Assembly (NCBI GenBank): GCA_036971475.1 | Contig: JBAIZL010000003.1 | Span: forward strand, 112,451,570-112,515,569 | DNA: 64,000 bases | Direction of reading: 5' to 3' | DNA from: Prosapia bicincta | Taxonomy: Eukaryota; Arthropoda; Insecta; Hemiptera; Cercopidae | Notes under the pieces: model-generated | Told to the model about the DNA's origin: nothing | Seen by the model: the letters and a program-made list of their open reading frames with translations, nothing else | Database searches by the model: none | Part shown: positions 1 to 12,420 of the stretch, piece after piece | Numbering within the stretch: position 1 is the first letter of the stretch | Layout of the letters: every line of letters starts with the position of its first letter | Position numbers and translations under genes: made by a program

Positions 1-440
1 TGTCTAAAACACTTGATAAATAAATTAAATAACACATAATCACGATGTTCCTAAAACGTAAAAAGTTTAAAACTAGCAGAAGGCTCAAATAAACATTAGA
101 CATTAAATATTTTATACTCCCTTCTAAATACTTTTCCTTATATGATTCATTAGATTGGTTTTTCTTTGTTCTTCAATATTTTCTTCCTTGACCTTCTCGT
201 TTGCTCATTTCCCTTTCTTTTTTGCCTTCTTATTCTTTTGTTAACTCTCGTTTTATTCTCGCGTCTTTAATTAACCCACATTCCTTTATTATTCCCATGC
301 ATTCTGTCAACCTGCTTTTGGTTTTCTCCCTATGGTATATAAGATTTTATTGACTCTACACTTCCCTTTTTCCTTCCGCAATTTTCATTTATTTTTAAAA
401 TTAACTCCATTATTTCTTCTTCATAAAATCATAAAGTCAT
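1..440. other. AT-rich sequence, nothing recognised
   Basis: This stretch has pyrimidine-rich tracts and one 71-codon open frame (332-547) that runs into the MITE copy beginning near 441. The predicted peptide is Phe/Leu/Ile-rich, as AT-rich random frames are, and has no recognisable domain. I see no gene. Confidence 0.6.
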
Positions 441-598
441 TTTATGACTTCATAAAACATATGATTTTATGTTATAGGTTATGTGGTAGAACAGTGGTTT
501 TAACGCATAGGCTATTTACTTTAATTATATTAATTGTAATTATTTAACAATATGTAACTAATACAAAATTTTTCTTTGATGGCCTCAGTAGGAATTGT
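441..598 (+). mobile_element. MITE family M1, 3' part of a copy
   Basis: This is a partial copy of a dispersed element seen at least ten more times in the window (16206, 17317, 21465, 24989, 38680, 45236, 45660, 46748, 51845 and 63250). It carries the block running from ATTTTATGTTATAGGTTATG through a stretch rich in TTAATTGTAATTAT to the end motif resembling GGCCTAAGTAGGAATTGAC. The 5' half of the element is absent. Family membership is clear from shared sequence; the transposon class is inferred. Confidence 0.7.
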
Positions 599-1380
599 AA
601 GGACAGCATTTCGTTATAGAACAGCTGATTTCACTCGTCACAGTATAATGCATCCATATTTTACGAAGTGCTAATTGGTCATCTCGTTTCCAATGCGTCC
701 TAAGCACGTGAACCTGTCGTAAACAGCGGAACTGTAACTTCTCTAAGCTAATTTCCTGTGTTTAAAGTGAACTTCCGGTGGCACCATTTTGCCATTGTTG
801 CGCGCTATGCTTTGTTCGCTAATTTTGGAATTAACAGGAGCATACTTGAGGGGAATATTAAACTTTTAAATAGCAGGAAACCTGAATACATTTAGAAAAT
901 ATACATAATTATTTTGTTGAAATAATACACGTTTTACCTGGCTTTATTAAACATTACCGAACATGTGCGTACAGCACAACAAGACGTAACCGTGGAAACG
1001 TAAACAAATAACGAAAGTAAGCTAAAGAGAAAACTGTAAAAACAAAATCACTGATGATAAAAAATAATTTAAGTGTTTTGTAACATTCAACAGTTCTCAT
1101 TTGTGAACACACACAAAACTCAATTTATTTCCCACATCTACCTAAGCCTATCTGTGTATAAGAGTATTTTATGTAGTACATATTTATAACAAGGCCTTTT
1201 GGGAAGGTATCAAAGGTTTTTGTTTGCAAATGGTAAGTTGAAGAGAAAAATGAAAAACAAAATCAGTTGAAGAGAACAAATATTTAAATACTTTATGAAC
1301 CTTAATAGTTTACATTTGTAAACACACACAAAATCCAATTCAATTTTCCACAACTACCTGTGTATAGAAGTATATTTTAT
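599..1380. other. AT-rich sequence, no gene seen
   Basis: No convincing open frame or RNA gene. Two imperfect direct repeats are visible: about 1080-1210 and 1290-1470 share a run containing ACACACACAAAA, ATTTTATAGTA and the block AACAAGGCCTTTTGG. The (TA)n at 1381 lies inside the second copy, so the microsatellite arose within a duplicated unit. Confidence 0.5.
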
Positions 1381-1381
1381 A

Positions 1382-1443
<62 letters not shown>
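1381..1443. repeat. (TA)n microsatellite
   Basis: About 30 uninterrupted TA dinucleotides, followed by AATTAACAAGGCC. The shorter related copy near 1170-1200 has only ATTTATAAC at this place, so the array is an expansion inside an older repeat. Confidence 0.95.
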
Positions 1444-1449
<6 letters not shown>

Positions 1450-1939
1450 CAAGGCCTTTTGGAAAGGTTTGAAAAGTTTTTTTTGTAACTGCCCTATTTT
1501 ACAAGCAATGCTTCTTCATTTTCTTGAATTTTCGTAAAGAAAATAAGGTGTATTCATTGGTTGTTTGTATTTTTGTTTCAGGTACGGCAAGGCTGTCATT
1601 TTCTGTTGGTTATTTTGTAAGTAGCGTATTAATATTAAAGCATATTGTAGTGTAGGCTTTATGTAAGTAGGAAATGTAGATTCATGAGTTTGCAAAACTT
1701 TAGGAACTATTTTGAATATTGACTAAAACTAACCTGATAAGAAAGTAAGAGATTATATTTAGAATTACAATCATAACTGCAGTTCAAATACAGGAAATAA
1801 ATTATTTCTAAATTAATTGTGAAATTTATAAGTATTACAATAAGTTAGAGCTTACTTTGTGAGATTAGATATAGACCATATAGGGCTACACACTTATATA
1901 CTCTTTTTTCCACGACTCCAATTTGACTATTCATGAATT

Positions 1940-1982
1940 CATAACACTGATGAAGTAAACGTGGTTACCGAAACATGTTATG
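1940..1982 (+). ncRNA. hammerhead-like core, divergent
   Basis: CTGATGA at 1947-1953 is followed by a possible helix II (GTAA...TTAC) and GAAA near 1970-1973, the fixed parts of a hammerhead core. The flanks CATAACA (1940-1946) and TGTTATG (1976-1982) are perfectly complementary. However, that pairing leaves no room for a normal helix III and UH cleavage site. It is probably a decayed or variant Penelope-type terminal unit. Activity is doubtful. Confidence 0.4.
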
Positions 1983-2025
1983 ATTGAAATCTGGGTTGTG
2001 AGAAAAATGTATGCAAGTGTGTATA

Positions 2026-2029
<4 letters not shown>

Positions 2030-2101
<72 letters not shown>
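2030..2101. repeat. (TA)n microsatellite
   Basis: About 35 TA units. It directly abuts the outer end of a family A Penelope unit at 2102, the same junction seen at 26.48, 28.9 and 29.29 kb. Confidence 0.95.
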
Positions 2102-2105
<4 letters not shown>

Positions 2106-2197
2106 TCTTGTGTATTAATAAAGAACTTAGTCAAAATACAAATACAAGAATTATAATTGAATTTACAATTCAAGTAAAGTTCTTTATATATATATGA
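2102..2197 (-). mobile_element. Penelope-type terminal unit, family A, truncated
   Basis: The sequence matches the outer part of the family A units at 26.27, 28.92 and 56.9 kb: TATTCTTGTGTATTAATAAA, then AGTCAAAATACAAATACAAG, then AATTTACAATTCAA. The ribozyme core that should follow is missing. The unit ends in a second TTCTTTATATATATA tract, so it is a deleted remnant. Confidence 0.7.
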
Positions 2198-2230
2198 TTG
2201 TTGTTGTTACAATTTTTAATTATAATTGCA

Positions 2231-2275
2231 CACGCTGAAGATGACGAATCTTATCGTTGAAATGCGTTTCAATAG
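2231..2275 (+). ncRNA. hammerhead-like core, family D-type, decayed
   Basis: CTGAAGA at 2235-2241, a helix II of ACGA...TCGT, GAAA, then ATGCGT as a minimal helix III. The flanking bases do not form helix I (CACACG against TTCAAT), so cleavage is unlikely. It resembles the family D units at 31.4 and 36.5 kb, with TTGAAATGCG in place of TTGAAACGCG. Confidence 0.45.
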
Positions 2276-2590
2276 TACAAATATTAATGGTGAGTGTATG
2301 TGTTCTTCCTATTATTTTAATAATTTCTCCAATTCATGAACTAAAGAATTGTTATAAATTTTATTTTTGACGCTATTACACCATGAATAATGTCTTTGTA
2401 ATTAACAATCCAGTACCTTCCTCTGACAGTGCGTATTCAAATTTAATATGTTTTGTGTAAAGAGCTATTAACTAAAACTTTCTCACCGTCCATATTATTA
2501 ATTCACTTTTTATATTTTCTTCATTTAAGTTTACTCGTAACTATGTTTTTTATGATTCATCTACGTTCTTCTCATCGTACAAGTATTGCT
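2276..2590. other. unique AT-rich spacer
   Basis: Nothing recognised between the family D remnant and the satellite start. The first satellite-like words (ACACATACACACCC) appear at about 2592. Confidence 0.5.
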
Positions 2591-2743
2591 CAACACATAC
2601 ACACCCATCTACCTACATGTACTCTCCCGCACCCCTTACACACCCGTCACTCTCATACACGCTACATGCAACCCACACATACACACCCATCTACCTACAT
2701 GTACTCTCCCGCACCCCTTACACACCCGTCACTCTCATACACG

Positions 2744-3977
2744 CTACATGCAACCCACACATACACACCCATCTACCTACATGTACTCCCCCACACCCCT
2801 TAGACACCCGTCACCCTCACACACCCGCTACATACAACCCACACATACACACCCATCTACCTACATGTACTCTCCCACACCCCTTACACACCCATCTACC
2901 TACATGTACTCTCCCACACCCCTTACACACCCGTCCCTCTCACACACGCTACATGCAACCCACACATACACACCCATCTACTTACATGTACTCTCCCACA
3001 CCCCTTACACACCCGTCACTCTCACACACGCTAAATACAACCAACACATACACACCCATCTACCTACATGTACTCTCCCACACTCCTTACACACCCGTCA
3101 CTCTCACACACGCTACATACAACCCACACATACACACCCATCTACCTACATGTACTCTCCCACACCCCTTACACACCCGTCACTCTCACACACGCTACAT
3201 ACAACCCACACATACACACCCATCTACCTACATGTACTCTCCCACACCCCTTACACACCCGTCACTCTCACACACGCTACATACAACCCACACATAAACA
3301 CCCATCTATCTACATGTATTCTCCCACACCCCTTAAACACCCGTCACTCTCACACACACGCTACATGCAACCCACACATACACACCCATCTACCTACATG
3401 TACTCCCCCACACCCCTTAGACACCCGTCACTCTCACACACCCGCTACATACAACCCACACATACACACCCATCTACCTACATGTACTCTCCCACACCCC
3501 TTACACACCCATCTACCTACATGTACTCTCCCACACCCCTTACACACCCGTCCCTCTCACACACGCTACATGCAACCCACACATACACACCCATCTACTT
3601 ACATGTACTCTCCCACACCCCTTACACACCCGTCACTCTCACACACGCTAAATACAACCAACACATACACACCCATCTACCTACATGTACTCTCCCACAC
3701 TCCTTACACACCCGTCACTCTCACACACGCTACATACAACCCACACATACACACCCATCTACCTACATGTACTCTCCCACACCCCTTACACACCCGTCAC
3801 TCTCACACACGCTACATACAACCCACACATACACACCCATCTACCTACATGTACTCTCCCACACCCCTTACACACCCGTCACTCTCACACACGCTACATA
3901 CAACCCACACATAAACACCCATCTATCTACATGTATTCTCCCACACCCCTTAAACACCCGTCACTCTCACACACACG
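2744..3977. repeat. higher-order duplication inside the 82-bp satellite (617-bp period)
   Basis: A block from about 2744 to 3360 recurs at about 3361 to 3977. Private variants recur at an offset of exactly 617: the double CCATCTACC junction (2884 and 3501), CTAAATACAACCAACAC (3031 and 3648) and CATGCAACCC with CTCCCCCACACC (2750 and 3367). Further on, variants TCTCCCACACGC (4051 and 4875) and CCCGTCGCTC (4126 and 4950) recur at 824 bp. These show recent unequal exchange of multi-unit blocks. Confidence 0.85.
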
Positions 3978-6900
3978 CTACATGCAACCCACACATACAC
4001 ACCCATCTACCTACATGTACTCTCCCACACCCCTTACACACCCGTCACTCTCCCACACGCTACATACAACCCACACATACACACCTATCTACCTACATGT
4101 ACTCTCCCACACTCCTTACACACCCGTCGCTCTCACACACACGCTACATACAACCCACACATACACACCCATCTACCTACATGTACTCTCCCTCACCCCT
4201 TACACACCCGTCACTCTCACACACGCTACATACAACCCACACATAAACACCCATCTATCTACATGTACTCTCCCACACCCCTTACACACCCGTCACTCTC
4301 ATACACGCTACATGCAACCCACACATACACACCCATCTACCTACATGTACTCTCCCACACCCCTTACACACCCGTCACTCTCACACACGCTACATGCAAC
4401 CCACACATACACACCCATCTACTTACATGTACTCTCCCACACCCCTTACACACCCGTCACTCTCACACACGCTACATACAACCCACACATACACACCCAT
4501 CTACCTACATGTACTCTCCCACACTCCTTACACACCCGTCACTCTCACACACGCTACATACAACCCACACATACACACCCATCTACCTACATGTACTCTC
4601 CCACACCCCTTACACACCCGTCACTCTAACACACGCTACATACAACCCACACATACACACCCATCTACCTACATGTACTCTCCCACACCCCTTATACACC
4701 CGTCACTCTCACACACGCTACATACAACCCACACATAAACACCCATCTATCTACATGTATTCTCCCACACCCCTTACACACCCGTCACTCTCACACACAC
4801 GCTACATGCAACCCACACATACACACCCATCTACCTACATGTACTCTCCCACACCCCTTACACACCCGTCACTCTCCCACACGCTACATACAACCCACAC
4901 ATACACACCCATCTACCTACATGTACTCTCCCACACTCCTTACACACCCGTCGCTCTCACACACACGCTACATACAACCCACACATACACACCCATCTAC
5001 CTACATGTACTCTCCCACACCCCTTACACACCCGTCACTCTCACACACGCTACTTACAACCCACACATAAACACCCATCTATCTACATGTACTCTCCCAC
5101 ACCCCTTACACACCCGTCACTCTCACACACACGCTACATACAACCCACACATACACACCTATCTACCTACATGTACTCTCCCACACCCCTTACACACCCG
5201 TCACTCTCAAACACCCGCTACATATAACCCACACATACACATCCATCTACCTACATGTACTCTCCCACACCCCTTACACACCTGTCACTCTCACACACGC
5301 TACATACAACCCACACATACACACCCATCTACCTACATGTACTCTCCCACATCCCTTACACACCCGTCACTCTCACACACCCGCTACATACAACCCACAC
5401 ATACACACCCATCTACCTACATGTACTCTCCCACACCCCTTACACACCCGTCACTCTCACACACGCTACATACAACCCACACATACACACCCATCTATCT
5501 ACATGTACTCTCCCACACCCCTTACACACACGTCACTCTCACACACACGCTACATACAACCCACACATACACACCTATCTACCTACATGTACTCTCCTAC
5601 ACCCCTTACACACCCGTCACTCTCAAACACCCGCTACATACAACCCACACATACACACCCATCTACCTACATGTACTCTCCCACACCCCTTACACACCCG
5701 TCACTCTCACACACGCTACATGCAACCCACACATACACACCCATCTACCTACATGTACTCTCCCACACCCCTTACACACCCGTCACTCTCACACACGCTA
5801 CATACAACCCACACATACACACCCATCTACCTACATGAACTCTCCCACACCCCTTACACACCCGTCACTCTCACACACGCTACATGCAACCCACACATAC
5901 ACACCCATCTACCTACATGTACTCTCCCACACCCTTTACACACCCGTCACTCTCACACACACGCTACATACAACCCACACATACACACCCATCTACCTAC
6001 ATGTACTCTCCCACTACCCCTTACACACCCGTCACTCTCACACACGCTACATACAACCCACACATACACACCTATCTACCTACATGTACTCTCCCACACT
6101 CCTTACACACCCGTCGCTCTCACACACACGCTACATACAACCCACACATACACACCCATCTACCTACATGTACTCTCCCACACCCCTTACACACCCGTCA
6201 CTCTCACACACGCTACATACACCCACACATACACACCCATTTACCTACATGTACTCTTCCACACCCCTTACACACCCGTCACTCTCACACACACGCTACA
6301 TACACCCACACATACACACCTATCTACCTACATGTACTCTCCCACACCCCTTACACACCCGTCACTCTCAAACACCCGCTACATACAACCCACACATAAA
6401 CACCCATCTACCTACATGTACTCTCCCACACCCCTTACACACCCGTCACTCTCACACACGCTATATACAACCCACACATACACACCCATCTACCTACATG
6501 TACTCTCCCACACCCCCTACACACCCGTCACTCTCACACACCCGCTACATACAACCCACACATACACACCCATCTACCTACATGTACTCTCCCACACCCC
6601 TTACACACCCGTCACTCTCACACACCCGCTACATACAACCCACACATACACACCCATCTACCTACGTGTACTCTCCCACACCCCTTACACACCCGTCACT
6701 CTCACACACACGCTACATACAACCCACACATACACACCCATCTACCTACATGTACTCTCCCACACCCCTTACACACCCGTCACTCACACACACACACGCT
6801 ACATACAACCCACACATACACACCCATCTACCTACATGTACTCTCCCACACCCCTTACACACCCGTCACTCTCACACACACGCTACATACAACCCACACA

Positions 6901-7759
6901 TACACACCCATCTACCTACATGTACTCTCCCACACCCCTTACACACCCGTCACTTTCACACATGCTACATACAACCCACACACACACACACCCATCTACC
7001 TACATGTACTCTCCCACACCCCTTACACACCCGTCACTCTCACACACCCGCTACATACAACCCACACATACACACCCATCTACCTACATGTACTCTCCCA
7101 CACCCCCTACACACCCGTCACTCTCACACACCCGCTACATACAACCCACACATACACACCCATCTACCTACATGTACTCTCCCACACCCCTTACACACCC
7201 GTCACTCTCACACACCCGCTACATACAACCCACACATACACACCCATCTACCTACGTGTACTCTCCCACACCCCTTACACACCCGTCACTCTCACACACA
7301 CGCTACATACAACCCACACATACACACCCATCTACCTACATGTACTCTCCCACACCCCTTACACACCCGTCACTCTCACACACACGCTACATACAACCCA
7401 CACATACACACCCATCTACCTACATGTACTCTCCCACACCCCTTACACACCCGTCACTCTCACACACACGCTACATACAACCCACACATACACACCCATC
7501 TACCTACATGTACTCTCCCACACCCCGTACACACCCGTCACTCTCACACACACGCTACATACAACCCACACAGACACACCCATCTACCTACATGTACTCT
7601 CCCACACCCCTTACACACCCGTCACTCTCACACACCCGCTACATACAACCCACACATACACACCCATCTACCTACATGTACTCTCCCACACCCCTTACAC
7701 ACCCGTCACTCTCACACACGCTAATACATCCCACACATACACACCCATCTACCTACATG

Positions 7760-8690
7760 TATTCTCCCACACCCCTTACACACCCGTCACTCTCACACAC
7801 GCTACATACAACCCACACATACACACCTATCTACCTACATGTACTCTCCTACACCCCGTACACACCCGTCACTCTCACACACACGCTACATACAACCCAC
7901 ACAGACACACCCATCTACCTACATGTACTCTCCCACACCCCTTACACACCCGTCACTCTCACACACGCTACATACAACCCACACATACACACCCATCTAC
8001 CTACATGTATTCTCCCACACCCCTTACACACCCGTCACTCTCACACACGCTACATACAACCCACACAGACACACCCATCTACCTACATGTATTCTCCCAC
8101 ACCCCTTACACACCCGTCACTCTCACACACGCTACATACAACCCACACATACACACCCATCTACCTACATGTATTCTCCCACACCCCTTACACACCCGTC
8201 ACTCTCACACACGCTACATACAACCCACACATACACACCCATCTACCTACATGTATTCTCCCACACCCCTTACACACCCGTCACTCTCACACACGCTACA
8301 TACAACCCACACATACACACCCATCTACCTACATGTATTCTCCCACACCCCTTACACACCCGTCACTCTCACACACGCTACATACAACCCACACATACAC
8401 ACCCATCTACCTACATGTATTCTCCCACACCCCTTACACACCCGTCACTCTCACACACGCTACATACAACCCACACATACACACCCATCTACCTACATGT
8501 ATTCTCCCACACCCCTTACACACCCGTCACTCTCACACACGCTACATACAACCCACACATACACACCCATCTACCTACATGTATTCTCCCACACCCCTTA
8601 CACACCCGTCACTCTCACACACGCTACATACAACCCACACATACACACCCATCTACCTACATGTATTCTCCCACACCCCTTACACACCCG
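7760..8690. repeat. homogenised sub-block of the satellite (TGTATTCTC variant)
   Basis: Nearly all consecutive units here carry ACATGTATTCTCCC instead of ACATGTACTCTCCC and are otherwise almost identical, whereas 5' units vary in length and base. This points to a local amplification younger than the 2.6-6 kb part. Confidence 0.75.
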
Positions 8691-9868
8691 TCACTCTCAC
8701 ACACGCTACATACAACCCACACATACACACCCATCTACCTACATGTACTCTCCCACACCCCTTACACACCCGTCACTCTCACACACGCTACATACAACCC
8801 ACACAGACACACCCATCTACCTACATGTACTCTCCCACACCCCTTACACACCCGTCACTCTCACACACGCTACATACAACCCACACATACACACCCATCT
8901 ACCTACATGTACTCTCCCACACCCCTTACACACCCGTCACTCTCACACACGCTAATACATCCCACACATACACACCCATCTACCTACATGTATTCTCCCA
9001 CACCCCTTACACACCCGTCACTCTCACACACGCTACATACAACCCACACATACACACCCATCTACCTACATGTATTCTCCCACACCCCTTACACACCCGT
9101 CACTCTCACACACGCTAATACATCCCACACATACACACCCATCTACCTACATGTACTCTCCCACACCCCTTACACACCCGTCACTCTCACACACGCTACA
9201 TACAACCCACACATACACACCCATCTACCTACATGTACTCTCCCACACCCCTTACACACCCGTCACTCTCACACACGCTACATACAACCCACACATACAC
9301 ACCCATCTACCTACATGTACTCTCCCACACCCCTTACACACCCGTCACTCTCACACACGCTACATACAACCCACACATACACACCCATCTACCTACATGT
9401 ACTCTCCCACACCCCTTACACACCCGTCACTCTCACACACGCTAATACATCCCACACATACACACCCATCTACCTACATGTATTCTCCCACACCCCTTAC
9501 ACACCCGTCACTCTCACACACGCTACATACAACCCACACATACACACCCATCTACCTACATGTACTCTCCCACACCCCTTACACACCCGTCACTCTCACA
9601 CACGCTACATACAACCCACACATACACACCCATCTACCTACATGTACTCTCCCACACCCCTTACACACCCGTCACTCTCACACACGCTACATACAACCCA
9701 CACATACACACCCATCTACCTACATGTACTCTCCCACACCCCTTACACACCCGTCACTCTCACACACGCTACATACAACCCACACATACACACCCATCTA
9801 CCTACATGTACTCTCCCACACCCCTTACACACCCGTCACTCTCACACCCGCTACATACAACCCACACA

Positions 9869-12059
9869 ACCACCCCCAATTTTCTTTTCACCTCTTATTC
9901 CATTTTACACATTTTCTTACTTTTACCTAATGTATTACAACTAATTTCTTTTGCTCTTCATATAGCTATACTAGATTCTCTGTTCTTTTATGCTTTGTAA
10001 AACCATACGTTTCTGCTCTTCAAGCTACTACAAAAATCACCCTATTTTATCTTCTTTAGTAAGGGTTTCTTTTCACACATTTCAAAGGTGTTGAAATCTT
10101 CATATTGTAAGAGTTTGTCTTATTAAATACCTGTATATTGTTTGGCATTGTGTACATTGTACCTAATTAGTCAGATCAACACATTTTCTCATCCAACCAT
10201 TCATTTTCACTATCTTTAGTCTTGTTTTGTTCAACCTTTCCTGTATTATAACCTTCTTCTACAGTCCTTGATTTCTTTACAAAGGCGGGTGTAACTATAT
10301 TTACTTTTAGATTACGTCTTATTTTTTTGATAATTCCGGTTAAACTGGTATATTATGTCTTCATCTTGGTTTTTAAGCTGTTCCTATATATTCCTGGTGA
10401 TTTTCATTTGCTTCATCACTTTATCTCTCTTTGCTCTCGATCATTCTCTGCGTATTATTTAGTGCCTCTCTCTTCATGAATGCGTACAATTTTTGTTTTG
10501 TTACATTCGAAACTCTCGCTTCCAAGCAGAACTGTTAAACCTGTTATTCTTCGGTTTACAGGAAACTTCTCACTACTTAAGCATTCATTTCTCTGACGCC
10601 TCGTTATATTCTCCACAATCTCTTTGTTTCTATTCGAAGCGATAACATCACTCGTGACGTCATTTCGTTGTTGCCAGATGCAGAGACTTGATCTCGTCTA
10701 GGGGTGTGATAGGCTAGGTGTTTCGAATAGACACCGTAAAGTACAAAAGTTGTAAAATTTAGCTATTTAGACAGGACAATTCTTTTAAGTTCATAACTAC
10801 CGGCGCTCAAATATTTCCATCCAATATCTTTTGCTGATTCATATATTTCCCTAATTACTAACTAATCGGTTCCCATTCCTGTTCTCAAGAGAATTTAACG
10901 TCTGTTTCAAACGATTTAGTCGATGAAAAATGTGTACTTTGAGATTTCATTTTATAATACTTTTGATCAAAAGCATTAAAACCAAATTTAAGAAAGACAC
11001 CAAGATTAATTAAAGAATCGAAACGACTTTACGTTTCATTCTTGACACAACGTTGACAGTTTGTAGTACATTTTATACGCACGAATTCGCTTCGCTATAA
11101 CCACAAGACCGATGTCAAGTGCTGTGAAATTAGGCAGGTTAGAGGGTAAGATAGGTTGGAGGAAGGCATAGATCCTACTAGCGTAATTAGAGCTTGCTAC
11201 GCTCTTACACACCACATTATAACGTTTGAAATCAACTTTTACCAACCCAAATCTTTTTATCTTACGAGACGGTGAGAATAAATCATCGCTCTTTAAAATA
11301 GCAGAACTAAGGTAACGGAAGCCTAGTGTCTTTTACTGAAACGTGTGCCCACCCAAAATAAACGGTTTATCGCACTCTGAGATATTGTTCTATATTTTTT
11401 GCACTGCGCTCTATTAATTGTCGGTCGAGCCATGGTCTTGTTACTCTGCAGACAAAGCAATTGCTTTACTACGACCCACTATAATACGTATTAAAGAATA
11501 TAAAACTGGAGTTTATTGCGCCATAAATTCTATTTTATTATGGTGACGCGGTTTTCTAATAGTTTTACTCTTGTCGCTAAGCCAGGCTGGGAGACCGTTT
11601 ACATTGGGGTACGCGTTAACAGGGTTAATTGGCTTCGGTTGTGGAAATCTATTTAATTACAAATTTTCAGACCAGACTGCGCCCGCAACTATAGCAATGT
11701 ATTGTATGCTGGTAGCTTCCCCGGGTAGACGAACACACCTATAGGGAGCTGGTCACTGATTCTGGTGTGCCACCTTACCCTCTTCATCCTCTACCAGGAG
11801 GTTTTATGGTCCTACCTAGTCAAGCCTATATTAGCGACGCATTCATGACCTTCGTAGCCCTTCGTAGTGGAAAGTATCGCCAGAACAAAAACACCTTGAC
11901 CAGTGAAAACGTGAGAATATGTATGAAAATAAGGTGATTTTATTATTAGAGGCAGCGTGAAAATGTGACGGAAAAATTACAAACCAATTTTTGATGTACG
12001 GAAACACCGTTTAAAAGTTTTTTAAAAATTATTCAGAAAACACTCGAACGACTGAGTTT
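9869..12059. other. 2.2 kb with no gene recognised
   Basis: Pyrimidine-rich AT sequence near the satellite, then mixed sequence. The longest frames (for example 11036-11245 on the minus strand, 69 codons) show no domain. A somewhat more GC-balanced stretch lies at 11560-11870. I see no TIRs, RNA genes or splice-supported exons. Confidence 0.5.
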
Positions 12060-12420
12060 TAAAACCAGCTTTCATTTCAAACTTTAGAAAAACATTTTCG
12101 TTGAAACAAAAATTGTAGCCTATGTCTTAGTGACAAGACGAAAATTAGACTAGACAAGACTATTCTTATTAGATGTAAAAATTGCTTAATATTAGGTCTA
12201 TTAATTCGGTTACGATGGAAACGCTAAGACTACACAGCGATGCGCGTTGCTAGGCAACGCCGTCAGAAGTAATCTGATTTCACACTTAACTGAATCTTAG
12301 AAATCATCTTGTTTATCACAATTATACTTTTATGGTTTGGCGCCTCGACGTTTATGTTTTCCCTTAATTTTTATTTCATTAGGAAAATTTAAACATCAAT
12401 TTTTGATAAAATCAGTTTAT
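12060..12420 (+). repeat. interspersed repeat R2 (partner at 48535-48890, inverted)
   Basis: The reverse complement of 48535-48890 aligns across this stretch. Shared blocks include GCGCGTTGCTAGGCAACG, AGAAGTAATCTGATTTCACA and GTTTATGTTTTC, plus more diverged flanks such as CTTTCATTTCAAAC. The pair looks like two diverged copies of one mobile repeat. No coding frame or terminal structure was identified. The palindrome GTTGCTAGGCAAC is its best conserved part. Confidence 0.7.

Larger units (their letters stand above)
2591..9868. repeat. 82-bp tandem satellite, about 88 copies
   Basis: Unit of 82 bp containing in order CACCCATCTACCTACATGTA, CTCTCCCACACCCCTTACAC, ACCCGTCACTCTCACACACG and CTACATACAACCCACACATA. 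The spacing was checked at several places (for example ACATG at 9722 and 9804). Length variants of 83-84 bp carry CACACACGCT or CACACCCGCT; another variant has GCTAATACATCCC (7722, 8951, 9113 and 9443). The + strand is rich in C, A and T and poor in G. Because 82 leaves remainder 1 when divided by 3 and the unit has no + strand stop in any phase, huge open frames (up to 1287 codons) arise by chance. There is no start context, no varied composition and no known protein, so I do not call a gene. Confidence 0.97.

Noticed and set aside
2586..9944. Open frames of 442-1287 codons in the satellite
   Set aside because: They are the 82-bp repeat read in shifting frames; all three phases are open because the unit lacks stops. 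No domain and no varied composition.
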